Below, piece after piece: positions 16,534 to 25,107 of a stretch of 26,936 nucleotides of DNA. The stretch covers positions 1 through 26,936 of the forward strand of contig MSTD01000063.1 of NCBI GenBank assembly GCA_001942045.1, written 5' to 3'. Position 1 is the stretch's first letter; each line of letters starts with the position of its first letter. This DNA is from Mycolicibacterium porcinum. GTDB taxonomy: Bacteria > Actinomycetota > Actinomycetes > Mycobacteriales > Mycobacteriaceae. The position numbers and the translations under genes are program-made. The notes under the pieces are model-generated. The model had not been told where the DNA came from. It did not search any database and worked only from the letters and a program-made list of their open reading frames with translations.

Positions 16534-16549
16534 GGCAATCATCACCTGA
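16531..16549. promoter_or_regulatory. DtxR/MntR-type 19-bp box between mntR and ribF
   Basis: TTAGGCAATCATCACCTGA is an imperfect 19-bp palindrome (TnAGGnnATnATnnCCTnA). It matches 12 of 19 bases of the IdeR/DtxR consensus TTAGGTTAGGCTAACCTAA, with the outer TTAGG and CCTnA best kept. It begins 12 bp upstream of the mntR start. Autoregulation by MntR is the simplest reading. Confidence 0.45.
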
Positions 16550-16587
16550 TCGGGGGATCTAGAGCAGACCGTGCCGCCTTCGGGTCG

Positions 16588-16593
16588 TAGGCT
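16588..16593 (+). promoter_or_regulatory. -10 element for probable leaderless ribF
   Basis: TAGGCT fits the mycobacterial TAnnnT pattern and lies six bases before the ribF GTG. Transcription would start at or next to the start codon. No Shine-Dalgarno sequence is seen. Confidence 0.45.
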
Positions 16594-16599
16594 GAGTGC

Positions 16600-17586
16600 G
16601 TGCAGCGCTGGCGTGGGCAGGACGAGATCCCCACGGACTGGGGCAGGTGTGTAGTCACCATCGGAGTGTTCGACGGGGTCCACCGTGGACATGCGGAGTT
16701 GATCAGCCATGCGGTGAAAGCGGGCCGATCACGCGGAGTGCCGGTGGTCCTCATGACCTTCGACCCCCATCCGATGGAGGTGGTGTTTCCGGGGAGTCAC
16801 CCGGCGCAGTTGACCACACTCACTCGGCGTGCCGAGCTGGTCGAGGAACTCGGCGTCGACGTGTTCCTGGTGATGCCGTTCACCTCGGACTTCATGAAGC
16901 TCACCCCTGAGCGCTACATCCACGAGTTGCTGGTGGAAGACCTGCATGTGGTGGAGGTCGTGGTGGGGGAGAACTTCACCTTCGGCAAGAAGGCGGCGGG
17001 CAACGTGGCGATGCTGCGTGCGGCCGGGGAGCGCTTCGGTTTCGCCGTCGAGAGCATGTCGCTGGTCACCGAGACGCTCGATGCCGAGCATCGCGACGAG
17101 CGGGTCACGTTCTCGTCGACCTACATCCGGTCCTGCGTCGACGCCGGCGACGTCGTGGCCGCCACCGAAGCTCTCGGGCGCCCGCACCGGGTCGAGGGCG
17201 TGGTCGTGCGCGGCGACGGGCGCGGGCGGGTGCTGGGCTTCCCGACGGCCAACGTGGCCCCCCCGATGTTCTCGGCGATCCCGGCCGACGGCGTTTACGC
17301 CGCCTGGTTCACCGTGTTGGGGCACGGCCCGGTGATGGGCACCGTGATTCCCGGCGAGCGGTACGAGGCCGCGGTGTCCGTCGGCACCAACCCGACGTTC
17401 TCCGGCCGGACGCGCACGGTCGAGGCGTTCGTGCTCGACACCGAGGCCGACCTCTACGGGCAACATGTCGCAGTCGATTTCGTGGCCCGCATCCGGGGCA
17501 TGGAAAAGTTCGACCGGGTCGAAGAACTGGTCGCGGAGATGAAGCGGGATGCCGACAAGGCGCGCACGATTCTGAGTTCGCACTGA
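16600..17586 (+). CDS. ribF: Bifunctional riboflavin kinase/FAD synthetase
   Basis: The protein has 328 residues from GTG 16600. The N-terminal nucleotidyltransferase domain has GVFDGVHRGH (about 22-31), TFDPHP and the FSSTYIR motif near 177. The C-terminal riboflavin-kinase domain has GRVLGFPTANV and the GTNPTFSG...VEAFVLD segment. It phosphorylates riboflavin to FMN and adenylylates FMN to FAD in the cytosol. The next gene, rpsO, follows after 96 bp. The divergent mntR shares the 80-bp upstream region. The flavin product is needed by many enzymes coded in this window, but that link is general rather than shown. Confidence 0.96.
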   Translation: MQRWRGQDEIPTDWGRCVVTIGVFDGVHRGHAELISHAVKAGRSRGVPVVLMTFDPHPMEVVFPGSHPAQLTTLTRRAELVEELGVDVFLVMPFTSDFMKLTPERYIHELLVEDLHVVEVVVGENFTFGKKAAGNVAMLRAAGERFGFAVESMSLVTETLDAEHRDERVTFSSTYIRSCVDAGDVVAATEALGRPHRVEGVVVRGDGRGRVLGFPTANVAPPMFSAIPADGVYAAWFTVLGHGPVMGTVIPGERYEAAVSVGTNPTFSGRTRTVEAFVLDTEADLYGQHVAVDFVARIRGMEKFDRVEELVAEMKRDADKARTILSSH

Positions 17587-17594
17587 GTCGCTGA

Positions 17595-17600
17595 TAGACT
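17595..17600 (+). promoter_or_regulatory. Candidate rpsO -10 element
   Basis: TAGACT (TAnnnT) lies shortly after the ribF stop. It would give a leader of about 75 bases before rpsO. No convincing -35 was found. S15 mRNAs are often autoregulated through their leaders, but no known S15-binding fold is recognised here. Confidence 0.35.
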
Positions 17601-17682
17601 CTGCCGGTCCGGCGCATGCTGCAGTCCGCGGTGGCTGTGCCGAGAATTATGTTCGCGGGACTGAAATGATGGAGTTACTTTC

Positions 17683-17952
17683 GTGGCGCTTACTGCCGAG
17701 CAGAAAAAGGAAATCCTGAGCAGCTACGGTCTGCACGAGACCGACACCGGTTCGCCGGAGGCCCAGGTCGCCCTGCTGACCAAGCGGATCTCGGATCTGA
17801 CCGAGCACCTCAAGCAGCACAAGCACGACCACCACTCGCGCCGCGGCCTGCTGCTGTTGGTCGGTCGCCGTCGCCGGCTGCTGAAGTACGTCGCCCAGGT
17901 TGACGTGGCGCGTTACCGCTCGCTGATCGAGCGCCTCGGGCTGCGTCGCTGA
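17683..17952 (+). CDS. rpsO: 30S ribosomal protein S15
   Basis: The protein has 89 residues, the usual S15 length. The conserved [34 protein letters not shown] and [10 protein letters not shown] segments are all present. S15 binds the central domain of 16S rRNA early in 30S assembly. It starts with GTG 17683 after GGAGTTAC. It lies between ribF and the lppU/pnp genes, the common actinobacterial order. A strong hairpin follows 24 bases after the stop. Confidence 0.98.
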   Translation: MALTAEQKKEILSSYGLHETDTGSPEAQVALLTKRISDLTEHLKQHKHDHHSRRGLLLLVGRRRRLLKYVAQVDVARYRSLIERLGLRR

Positions 17953-17962
17953 CGCGGCGTCG

Positions 17963-18463
17963 ATGCCACCACTTTCCGCGGCTGCCCCTCTCGGGGCAGC
18001 CGCGATACTTTTCGTCGGCGGTCTGACCGCATGCTCGTCCGCGGCGGCCGCGGACATGAAGGCAGGGGACTGCCTGAAAATGAGCGGCACGTACGAGCGC
18101 CCGGACGCCAGCCGGGCCGAGTGCGGCAGCGACGCGTCGAACTACAAGGTCATCTCCACGGTCACCGACAGTGACCAGTGCCCGGGCGACGTCGACACCT
18201 ACTACTCGGTGCGAAGCGCATTCGATGACGAGACCCAGACGCTGTGTCTGGACATCGACTGGCTCACCGGCGGATGCATGAGCATCGATCCGGAGAACGA
18301 TAAGGACCCGTATCGGGTGGATTGCGCGGATTCGTCTGCGCCGCACCGACAACGGGCCACCGAGGTCCTCCGCGGCGTGTCGAACGTCGATCAGTGCGCC
18401 AGCGGAGTGGGCTACGCCTACCCGGAACGCCAGTTCACCGTATGCGTTGAGGACGTGTCCTAG
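17963..18463 (+). CDS. lppU: Lipoprotein LppU-like
   Basis: The protein has 166 residues. A hydrophobic stretch (AAAILFVGG) precedes lipobox LTAC with Cys24, which marks export and lipid attachment. The mature part has paired Cys residues (GDCLKM, AECGS, DQCPGD, LCLDID, GGCMSID, VDCADS, DQCASG, FTVCVE) and resembles LppU (Rv2784c), which also lies between rpsO and pnp. Its function is unknown. The signal peptide is odd: no Lys or Arg occurs before the hydrophobic part, and codons 5-14 encode the arms of the hairpin that follows rpsO. ATG 17963 is the only ATG/GTG/TTG start after the in-frame stop at 17924-17926 and has no ribosome site, so translation may depend on reinitiation after rpsO. 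Confidence 0.8.
   Translation: MPPLSAAAPLGAAAILFVGGLTACSSAAAADMKAGDCLKMSGTYERPDASRAECGSDASNYKVISTVTDSDQCPGDVDTYYSVRSAFDDETQTLCLDIDWLTGGCMSIDPENDKDPYRVDCADSSAPHRQRATEVLRGVSNVDQCASGVGYAYPERQFTVCVEDVS
17977..18004 (+). terminator. Strong hairpin behind rpsO, inside the lppU signal-peptide codons
   Basis: CGCGGCTGCCCC and GGGGCAGCCGCG form a perfect 12-bp stem around a TCTC loop, followed by ATACTTTT. This fits an intrinsic terminator or attenuator for rpsO. It starts 14 bases after the lppU ATG. Confidence 0.65.
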
Positions 18464-18498
18464 CTGGCACGGATACGGATTCGGCCGTTGCTGCCGTG

Positions 18499-18504
18499 TA
18501 ACAT
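18499..18504 (+). promoter_or_regulatory. Candidate pnp -10 element
   Basis: TAACAT fits TAnnnT. A start six bases downstream would be near 18511, exactly at the first base of the leader's first hairpin. No clear -35 hexamer is seen. Confidence 0.45.
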
Positions 18505-18510
18505 GAGGTC

Positions 18511-18652
18511 GTTCAGCGGCCGAAATCTGCGCTGAACACAGGTGCGGCACCCGCGAACCGCGGGTGTTGTTCCTGCGAGTCATATCGGGCCCGCCTGGAC
18601 GGGCGGTCTTCGGTAGTGGCTGCCGGAACCCCGTTGGCGGGGTCCATCCGGC
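18511..18652 (+). other. Structured 5' leader of pnp (four hairpins)
   Basis: Four stems follow one another. GTTCAGCG/CGCTGAAC (18511-18518 with 18530-18537) is a perfect 8-bp stem. CACCCGCG/CGCGGGTG (18548-18555 with 18559-18566) is a perfect 8-bp stem followed by TTGTT. CCGCC/GGCGG is at 18591-18606. A two-part hairpin joins GCCGG (18622-18626) with CCGGC (18648-18652) around ACCCCG/CGGGGT. In E. coli and Streptomyces, pnp expression is controlled through leader or intergenic stems cut by RNase III. A similar autoregulatory role is inferred here. Confidence 0.55.
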
Positions 18653-18753
18653 CGCTTCGATCGACGGCCGTAGCCGTATCCAGGGCCCGTGGCCTATCGC
18701 CATCGTGACGCCGCGAAACAGTTGAATGAATTCGAAAGAGGCCAACGGACTCT

Positions 18754-21009
18754 ATGTCTGTAGTTGAACTTGAAGACGGTGTGTTCGAATCCACCGCAAC
18801 CCTCGACAACGGGCGCTTCGGCACCCGCACCATCCGTTTCGAGACCGGGCGGCTCGCGCAGCAGGCCGCCGGCTCCGTCGTCGCCTACCTCGACGACGAG
18901 ACCATGCTGCTGAGCGCGACCACCGCGAGCAAGAACCCCAAGGACCACTTCGACTTCTTCCCGCTGACGGTGGACGTCGAGGAGCGCATGTACGCCGCGG
19001 GCCGCATCCCCGGCTCGTTCTTCCGTCGTGAGGGCCGTCCCTCCACCGACGCGATCCTGACCTGCCGCCTGATCGACCGTCCGCTGCGCCCGTCGTTCGT
19101 CGACGGCCTGCGCAACGAGATCCAGGTCGTCGTCACCGTGCTGAGCCTGGATCCCAAGGACCTGTACGACGTGCTGGCCATCAATGCCGCGTCGGCGTCG
19201 ACGCAGCTGGCCGGCCTGCCGTTCTCCGGTCCCGTCGGCGGCACCCGCGTCGCCCTGATCGACGGCCAGTGGGTCGCCTTCCCGACCGTCGAGCAGCTGG
19301 AGAAGGCGGTCTTCGACATGGTCGTCGCGGGCCGTGTGCTCGAAGACGGCGACGTCGCGATCATGATGGTCGAGGCCGAGGCCACCGACAACGTCATCGA
19401 GCTGATCGCCGGCGGTGCCGGTGCGCCCACCGAGGCCGTCGTCGCCGAGGGCCTCGAGGCTGCCAAGCCCTTCATCAAGGAGCTGTGCACCGCTCAGCAG
19501 GCGCTGGCCGAGAAGGCCGCCAAGCCGACCGGCGAGTACCCGGTGTTCCCGGATTACGAGTCGGACGCCTACGACGCCGTGGCATCGGTGGCCACCGAGG
19601 CGCTGTCGGAGGCACTGACCATCGCAGGCAAGCACGAGCGCGACGACCGCACCAACGAGATCAAGGTCGAGGTGCTCGAGCGTCTCGGCGAGACCTTCGC
19701 CGGGCGTGAGAAGGAAATCGGCGCCGCATTCCGCTCGCTCACCAAAAAGCTTGTGCGCCAGCGCATTCTGACCGACCACTTCCGCATCGACGGCCGTGGC
19801 ATCACCGACATCCGGGCCCTGTCGGCCGAGGTCGCCGTGATCCCGCGGGCGCACGGCAGCGCGCTGTTCGAGCGTGGCGAGACCCAGATCATGGGTGTCA
19901 CCACGCTGGACATGATCAAGATGGCCCAGCAGATCGACTCGCTGGGACCCGAGACGACCAAGCGCTACATGCACCACTACAACTTCCCGCCGTATTCGAC
20001 CGGTGAGACCGGCCGCGTCGGCTCGCCCAAGCGCCGCGAGATCGGCCACGGCGCGCTGGCCGAGCGTGCGCTGGTTCCGGTGCTGCCCAGCGTCGAGGAG
20101 TTCCCGTACGCGATCCGCCAGGTGTCGGAGGCATTGGGTTCGAACGGCTCGACCTCGATGGGTTCGGTGTGTGCCTCGACCCTGTCGCTGCTGAACGCCG
20201 GTGTGCCGCTCAAGGCGCCGGTGGCCGGCATCGCCATGGGCCTGGTCTCCGACGAGGTGGGCGGCGAGACCCGCTACGTCGCACTGACCGACATCCTCGG
20301 CGCCGAGGACGCCTTCGGTGACATGGACTTCAAGGTCGCCGGCACCAAGGACTTCGTCACCGCCCTGCAGCTCGACACCAAGCTCGACGGCATCCCCTCG
20401 AAGGTGCTGGCCGGCGCGCTGAGCCAGGCCAAGGACGCGCGGCTGACCATCCTCGACGTCATGGCCGAGGCCATCGACCGTCCCGACGAGATGAGCCCCT
20501 ACGCACCGCGGATCACCACCATCAAGGTTCCGGTGGACAAGATCGGCGAGGTGATCGGGCCCAAGGGCAAGATGATCAACTCGATCACCGAGGAGACCGG
20601 CGCCCAGATCTCGATCGAGGACGACGGCACCGTGTTCGTGGGTGCGGCCGACGGGCTGTCCGCGCAGGCCGCGATCGACAAGATCAACGCCATCGCCAAC
20701 CCGCAGCTGCCCAAGATCGGAGAGCGCTTCCTCGGCACTGTCGTCAAGACCACCGACTTCGGCGCGTTCGTGTCGCTGCTTCCGGGGCGTGACGGCCTGG
20801 TCCACATCTCCAAGCTGGGACGTGGCAAGCGGATCGCGAAGGTCGAGGACGTGGTCAAGGTCGGCGACAAGCTGCGCGTCGAGATCGCCGACATCGACAA
20901 CCGCGGCAAGATCTCGCTGGTGCTCGTGGACGAAGAGGGCGCGGAGAAGACCGAGGCTGCTGCCGACGGTGCCGCGGCACCGGCCGAAGCGGCCGCCGCC
21001 GAGTCCTGA
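18754..21009 (+). CDS. pnp: Polyribonucleotide nucleotidyltransferase (PNPase/GpsI)
   Basis: The protein has 751 residues. Two RNase PH-like domains (about 15-230 and 330-570) flank a helical linker, and Asp523 and Asp525 in [10 protein letters not shown] are the metal-binding catalytic residues. A KH domain (about 590-650, with [10 protein letters not shown]) and an S1 domain (about 660-735, with [18 protein letters not shown]) follow. The tail is Ala/Glu-rich. The enzyme degrades RNA 3' to 5' with phosphate and can also add nucleotides; actinobacterial forms are also called GpsI. ATG 18754 follows AAAGAGG at a rather long distance. The gene has its own candidate promoter and a folded leader. 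pepR follows without a gap. Confidence 0.97.
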   Translation: MSVVELEDGVFESTATLDNGRFGTRTIRFETGRLAQQAAGSVVAYLDDETMLLSATTASKNPKDHFDFFPLTVDVEERMYAAGRIPGSFFRREGRPSTDAILTCRLIDRPLRPSFVDGLRNEIQVVVTVLSLDPKDLYDVLAINAASASTQLAGLPFSGPVGGTRVALIDGQWVAFPTVEQLEKAVFDMVVAGRVLEDGDVAIMMVEAEATDNVIELIAGGAGAPTEAVVAEGLEAAKPFIKELCTAQQALAEKAAKPTGEYPVFPDYESDAYDAVASVATEALSEALTIAGKHERDDRTNEIKVEVLERLGETFAGREKEIGAAFRSLTKKLVRQRILTDHFRIDGRGITDIRALSAEVAVIPRAHGSALFERGETQIMGVTTLDMIKMAQQIDSLGPETTKRYMHHYNFPPYSTGETGRVGSPKRREIGHGALAERALVPVLPSVEEFPYAIRQVSEALGSNGSTSMGSVCASTLSLLNAGVPLKAPVAGIAMGLVSDEVGGETRYVALTDILGAEDAFGDMDFKVAGTKDFVTALQLDTKLDGIPSKVLAGALSQAKDARLTILDVMAEAIDRPDEMSPYAPRITTIKVPVDKIGEVIGPKGKMINSITEETGAQISIEDDGTVFVGAADGLSAQAAIDKINAIANPQLPKIGERFLGTVVKTTDFGAFVSLLPGRDGLVHISKLGRGKRIAKVEDVVKVGDKLRVEIADIDNRGKISLVLVDEEGAEKTEAAADGAAAPAEAAAAES

Positions 21010-22328
21010 TCACCTCGGCTCGACCCAAGGCGTCTGCACTGAACACCACACATGTCCGCCGGACAGATCTGCCCGGCGGACTCCGGGTGGTCACTGAGTA
21101 CATCCCGTCGGTGCGTTCGGCATCGGTCGGGGTCTGGGTGGGTGTCGGTTCCCGCGACGAAGGACGAAGCGTCGCGGGTGCCGCCCACTTCCTGGAGCAC
21201 CTGCTGTTCAAGGCCACCCCGACGCGCAGCGCGGTCGACATCGCGCAGGCCGTCGATGCCGTCGGCGGTGAGCTGAACGCGTTCACCACCCGCGAGCACA
21301 CGTGCTACTACGCACATGTGCTCGATTCCGACCTCGAGCTCGCGGTCGACCTGGTGTCCGACGTGGTGCTCCGGGGCCGTTGTGCCACCGAGGATGTCGA
21401 GGTGGAACGCGACGTCGTGCTCGAAGAGATCGCCATGCGCGACGACGACCCGGAGGACAGCCTCGGCGACGTCTTCCTCACGGCCATGTTCGGCGATCAC
21501 CCGGTCGGACGGCCGGTGATCGGCAGTGTCGAGTCGATCGAGACGATGACCCGTGCGCAGCTGCATTCGTTCCACGTCCGTCGCTACACGCCGCGACGGA
21601 TGATCGTCGCGGTGGCCGGCAATATCGACCATGACGTGGTCGTGTCGCTGGTCCGGGAGCATTTCGGCCCACGGCTGGAAGCCGGGCGAGCCGCGGTGGC
21701 TCCGCGCAAGGGTGCCGGACGGGTCGGTGGCAAGCCGTCTCTGCTCGTGGTCGACCGCGACGGCGAGCAGTCCCACGTGTCGCTCGGGGTTCGTACCCCC
21801 GGCCGGCACTGGGAACATCGGTGGGCGCTGTCGGTGCTCAACACCGCACTCGGTGGCGGCCTGAGTTCCCGCCTGTTCCAACAGATTCGGGAGTCACGCG
21901 GGCTGGCCTACTCGGTGTACTCGACGGTGGACACCTTCGCCGACAGCGGAGCGCTCTCGGTGTACGCGGGATGCCAACCGGAACGGTTCGACGAAGTGGT
22001 CCGGGTGACCACCGAAGTTCTCGAAGGCGTGGCCAGAGACGGCATCACCGCCGACGAATGCCGAATCGCCAAGGGGTCGTTGCGTGGTGGTCTGGTGCTC
22101 GGGCTGGAGGATTCCGGGTCGCGCATGCACCGCATCGGCCGCAGCGAGCTCAATTACGGTGAGCACCGGACCATCGATCACACGTTGGCCCAGATCGAGG
22201 CGGTCACGCTCGAAGAGGTCAACGCCGTCGCTCACCAGTTGCTGTCCCGCGACTACGGCGCCGCCGTGCTCGGCCCCTATCGCTCGAAAAAGTCTCTGCC
22301 GCAACAGCTTCAGACGATCGCCGGCTGA
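21006..22328 (+). CDS. pepR: M16-family zinc peptidase PepR (start codon uncertain)
   Basis: The zinc motif HFLEH (HxxEH, bases 21186-21200) and the downstream [19 protein letters not shown] and [10 protein letters not shown] segments identify an inverzincin-type peptidase related to mitochondrial processing peptidase. The first canonical start is GTG 21087, but family-like sequence begins earlier: [10 protein letters not shown] is encoded just upstream at 21057-21086 and forms the first strand of the fold. The frame stays open back into pnp with no ATG, GTG or TTG found. CTG at 21006, overlapping the pnp TGA (21007-21009), would give a start coupled to pnp and about 440 residues, near the M. 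tuberculosis length of 438. The exact start is therefore a guess; the gene itself is secure. Confidence 0.85.
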   Translation: MITSARPKASALNTTHVRRTDLPGGLRVVTEYIPSVRSASVGVWVGVGSRDEGRSVAGAAHFLEHLLFKATPTRSAVDIAQAVDAVGGELNAFTTREHTCYYAHVLDSDLELAVDLVSDVVLRGRCATEDVEVERDVVLEEIAMRDDDPEDSLGDVFLTAMFGDHPVGRPVIGSVESIETMTRAQLHSFHVRRYTPRRMIVAVAGNIDHDVVVSLVREHFGPRLEAGRAAVAPRKGAGRVGGKPSLLVVDRDGEQSHVSLGVRTPGRHWEHRWALSVLNTALGGGLSSRLFQQIRESRGLAYSVYSTVDTFADSGALSVYAGCQPERFDEVVRVTTEVLEGVARDGITADECRIAKGSLRGGLVLGLEDSGSRMHRIGRSELNYGEHRTIDHTLAQIEAVTLEEVNAVAHQLLSRDYGAAVLGPYRSKKSLPQQLQTIAG

Positions 22329-22333
22329 CCCGC

Positions 22334-22339
22334 TACGCT
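22334..22339 (+). promoter_or_regulatory. -10 element for probable leaderless beta-lactamase mRNA
   Basis: TACGCT fits TAnnnT and lies seven bases before ATG 22347. No Shine-Dalgarno sequence is visible between pepR and this gene. Confidence 0.45.
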
Positions 22340-22346
22340 GGGTCCG

Positions 22347-23231
22347 ATGACCGGACTCTCGCGGCGCAGTGTTTTGATCGGTTCGCTGGTGGCGGCGGCT
22401 GCCGTCGGTGCCGGTGTGGGTAAGGCCGCGCCGGCACTGGCAACCCCGGTCGATGATCAGATCGCGGACCTGGAGCGCCGGCACAACGCCCTGATCGGCT
22501 TGTACGCGTCGAACCTGGATTCCGGGCGCGTCCTCACGCGCCGGCCCGACGAGATGTTCGCCATGTGCTCGACGTTCAAGGGCTATGCCGCCGCGCGCGT
22601 GTTGCAGATGGTCGGGCGCCGCCAGATTTCGCTGGACAACCGGGTGTTCGTGGACCGGGAGGCGATCGTGCCCAACTCGCCGGTCACCGAGACCCACGTC
22701 GGTGGCGAGATGACATTGGCGGAGTTGTGTCAGGCGGCGCTGCAGCGCAGCGACAACACCGCGGGCAACCTGCTGTTGAAAACCATTGACGGGCCGGCAG
22801 GTATCACCGCGTTCGCCCGCAGCATCGGAGATGAGCGCACCCGCCTGGACCGCTGGGAGGTCGAGCTGAACTCGGCGATCCCCGGGGACCCGCGAGATAC
22901 GTCCACTCCGACGGCGTTGGCGGTCGGGTACCGGGAGGTGCTGGCCGGTGACGCCCTGAGCCCGCCGCAGCGCCGCCTGTTGGAGGACTGGATGCGGGCC
23001 AATCAGACCTCGAGCGTGCGCGCCGGGCTTCCGGAGGGCTGGACCACCGCCGACAAGACCGGGAGCGGGGACTACGGCAGCACCAATGACGTGGGGATTG
23101 CGTACGGGCCCGACGGGCAGCGTGTGCTGCTGGCCGTGATGACGCGGTCGCAGGCCGACGACCCGAAGGCCGACAACCTGCGCCCGCTCATCGGTGAGCT
23201 GACGGCGGTCGTACTGCCGTCGTTACTCTGA
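22347..23231 (+). CDS. blaS: Class A beta-lactamase, Tat-exported (BlaS-like)
   Basis: The protein has 294 residues. The N-terminus carries a twin-arginine signal ([16 protein letters not shown]) and an Ala-rich cleavage region ending near ALA. Catalytic motifs are Ser75-x-x-Lys78 (STFK), Ser135-Asp136-Asn137, Glu171 in ExELN and Lys237-Thr-Gly. This complete class A set hydrolyses beta-lactams in the periplasm-like space via an acyl-enzyme. KTGSG replaces the more common KTGTG. The position between pepR and ald matches the remembered M. smegmatis blaS neighbourhood, which supports the symbol. Its last nine bases overlap the convergent small heat-shock gene. Confidence 0.93.
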   Translation: MTGLSRRSVLIGSLVAAAAVGAGVGKAAPALATPVDDQIADLERRHNALIGLYASNLDSGRVLTRRPDEMFAMCSTFKGYAAARVLQMVGRRQISLDNRVFVDREAIVPNSPVTETHVGGEMTLAELCQAALQRSDNTAGNLLLKTIDGPAGITAFARSIGDERTRLDRWEVELNSAIPGDPRDTSTPTALAVGYREVLAGDALSPPQRRLLEDWMRANQTSSVRAGLPEGWTTADKTGSGDYGSTNDVGIAYGPDGQRVLLAVMTRSQADDPKADNLRPLIGELTAVVLPSLL

Positions 23232-23693
23232 GTGCTCGGCGGATTCGATTGCGGTCGAGCCGTTCTCGGTGCCCTGGATCGCGATCTGACGGGCGCCGGC
23301 GGGGTTCTGTGACAACGGCACGCGGACGGTCAGGATGCCGCGCTCGTAGCCGGCGGTGATGTTGTCCTCATCGGCCTCGGCGGGCAGGGTCACGGTGCGC
23401 AGGAACGAGCCGTAGGAGAACTCCGACCGCGCTGTGGTGTCGGCGCGCTCCGAACGCTCGGCCTTGACCGTCAGCTGGCCGTCGGCCACGGTGATCTGAA
23501 CGTCGTTGGCCGGGTCGATGCCGGGGATCTCGGCCCGCAGTTCGTAGTGGTCCTCGGTTACCTCGTCCTCGATACGCATCAGGTTGCGCTCGAAGATCGG
23601 CCGCAGGCTGGCGAACGGGGTGATGCCGGCGAAGAACTCCGAGAGCTCGGGCAGCAGCGGGCGGGGCTGGTGCGCGACGGGCAGGTTGACCAT
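23223..23693 (-). CDS. Hsp20/alpha-crystallin small heat shock protein
   Basis: The protein has 156 residues from ATG 23693, which has a GAGGAG ribosome site five bases upstream; the longer open frame is spurious. The alpha-crystallin domain spans about residues 40-135, with [31 protein letters not shown] and the GILTVRVPL edge strand. Members form oligomers that hold unfolded proteins in a soluble state. It resembles mycobacterial Acr/HspX-type proteins. HspX is under DosR control in M. tuberculosis, but no convincing DosR box was found in the 200 bp upstream. It ends with TAA inside the last codons of the beta-lactamase. Confidence 0.93.
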   Translation of the reverse strand: MVNLPVAHQPRPLLPELSEFFAGITPFASLRPIFERNLMRIEDEVTEDHYELRAEIPGIDPANDVQITVADGQLTVKAERSERADTTARSEFSYGSFLRTVTLPAEADEDNITAGYERGILTVRVPLSQNPAGARQIAIQGTENGSTAIESAEHSE

Positions 23694-23849
23694 GGGTGAC
23701 TCCTCAGTCCTGGAACATCGATCGGAGGAAAAGACCTTGTAACGCTTGCCCTTTCGATCCAAGCACTGACGTGGAGCCATCGGTCGAATGCGCGGTGAAC
23801 AGCTCGGGTACGCGCGGCTGCCAGGGAACCCGCAGGGAGCCGAAATACA

Positions 23850-23885
23850 CGTCGCCCGGCCGGAGCGAGCTCCAGCCGGGCGACG
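23850..23885 (-). terminator. Terminator hairpin behind ald
   Basis: CGTCGCCCGGC and GCCGGGCGACG are perfect 11-bp arms. The inner GGAGC/GCTCC pairs again, extending the stem. On the minus strand the hairpin starts 11 bases after the ald stop and is followed by TGTATTT, which fits intrinsic termination. Confidence 0.65.
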
Positions 23886-23896
23886 GTCGGGTGGGA

Positions 23897-25012
23897 TCAG
23901 GCCAGCAGGGTGGCCGGATCGGTGAACGGCATGTCGAGGTCGGCTGCGACCTGCTCGGACAGCAGCGCGCCCTCGTGCGTGGAGAGGCCCTTGGCCAGTG
24001 CCGCATCGGCCGCGCAGGCGGCCTTCCAGCCCTTGTCGGCCAGCTTGAGCACGTACGGCATGGTGGCGTTGGTCAGCGCGAACGTCGAGGTGCGCGGCAC
24101 CGAGCCGGGCATGTTGGCCACGCAGTAGAACACCGTGTCGTGCACGGCGAACGTCGGGTCGTCGTGCGTGGTGGGACGGGAATCCTCGAAGCAGCCACCC
24201 TGGTCGATCGCGATGTCGACCAGCACCGCGCCCGGCTTCATGTGGGCCACGGTCGCATTGGTGACCAGCTTGGGGGCCTTGGCGCCCGGGATCAGCACCG
24301 CGCCGATCACCAGATCGGCCTTCTTGACGGCCTCTTCCAGTTCCAGCGACGACGAGTAGCGGGTCTCGATGCCGGCGTTGGTCTCGTTGTCGATCTTGCG
24401 GAGCGTGTTGACGTTCAGGTCGAACACCGTGACGTGGGCGCCCATGCCCTTGGCGATGCGGGCAGCGTTGTAGCCGGCGACACCGCCGCCGACGACGACG
24501 ACCTCGGCCGGTGCGACGCCGGGAACGCCGCCCATCAGCACGCCGCGGCCGCCCTGGGTACGCATCAGGTGATAGGAGCCGACCTGCGCCGACAGGCGGC
24601 CGGCGACCTCGCTCATCGGGGCGAGCAGCGGCAGCGCGCCGTCTGCGGTCTGCACCGTCTCGTAGGCGATCGAGGTGGTGCCCGAGGCCAGCAGTGCGTC
24701 GGTGCATTCCTTGGACGCCGCCAGGTGCAGGTAGGTGAACAGTGTCTGGCCCTTGCGCATGCGCGAGTACTCGGCGGCGATGGGCTCCTTGACCTTGAGC
24801 AGTAGCTCGGCCTCGGACCAGACCTGGTCGGCCGTGGTCACGATCTCGGCACCGGCGGCCTTGAAATCGTTGTCGGTGATGGCCGAGCCTTCGCCGGCGC
24901 CGGCCTGGATGATCACGTCGTGACCGCGCCGGGTCAGCTCCGCCACGCCCGCCGGGGTGATCGCCACTCGGTACTCGTTGTTCTTGATCTCGGTCGGGAT
25001 ACCGACGAGCAT
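23897..25012 (-). CDS. ald: L-alanine dehydrogenase
   Basis: The protein has 371 residues from ATG 25012, the same length as M. tuberculosis Ald, with a GAAGGAG ribosome site; the frame upstream to 25123 is not coding. Arg15, Lys75 and His96 are in the known pyruvate/alanine-binding places, the NAD-binding motif [10 protein letters not shown] is present, and the catalytic Asp lies in AIDQGG. It interconverts alanine and pyruvate with NAD(H) and ammonium and is used for alanine catabolism and redox balance at low oxygen. The gene is divergent from aldR with 95 bp between them. A strong hairpin terminates it. Confidence 0.97.
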   Translation of the reverse strand: MLVGIPTEIKNNEYRVAITPAGVAELTRRGHDVIIQAGAGEGSAITDNDFKAAGAEIVTTADQVWSEAELLLKVKEPIAAEYSRMRKGQTLFTYLHLAASKECTDALLASGTTSIAYETVQTADGALPLLAPMSEVAGRLSAQVGSYHLMRTQGGRGVLMGGVPGVAPAEVVVVGGGVAGYNAARIAKGMGAHVTVFDLNVNTLRKIDNETNAGIETRYSSSLELEEAVKKADLVIGAVLIPGAKAPKLVTNATVAHMKPGAVLVDIAIDQGGCFEDSRPTTHDDPTFAVHDTVFYCVANMPGSVPRTSTFALTNATMPYVLKLADKGWKAACAADAALAKGLSTHEGALLSEQVAADLDMPFTDPATLLA

Positions 25013-25107
25013 GGTCGCTCCTTCAAAGTTTGGGTTGCTGGAAATAATTGTGAAGAACCTTCGATAAGTGAGCAATATCTCCGATAAAGATTCGTTAGAG
25101 TCGCACT
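25013..25107. promoter_or_regulatory. Divergent ald-aldR control region
   Basis: This AT-richer 95-bp stretch carries the ald ribosome site, several short inverted repeats (for example GAAG-AAC-CTTC at 25051-25061) and the aldR -10 TAGAGT at 25096-25101, six bases before the aldR GTG, so aldR is probably leaderless. AldR is known to bind this intergenic region in mycobacteria. Exact operators were not assigned here. Confidence 0.5.

Noticed and set aside
18694..20805. 703-codon open frame on the minus strand opposite pnp
   Set aside because: It is the antisense shadow of a high-GC coding sequence; its protein is repetitive Asp/Gly/His/Leu-rich with no domain, and pnp is certain.
23694..23896. 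Possible DosR box upstream of hsp20
   Set aside because: Only short fragments such as AGTCC and GGGA were found, without the paired GGGACT/AGTCCC spacing.
23693..24707. Long upstream extension of the Hsp20 frame
   Set aside because: ATG 23693 has a strong ribosome site and gives the normal small heat-shock length.
23696..24805. 369-codon plus-strand open frame opposite ald
   Set aside because: The composition is that of an antisense shadow, and ald is complete on the other strand.
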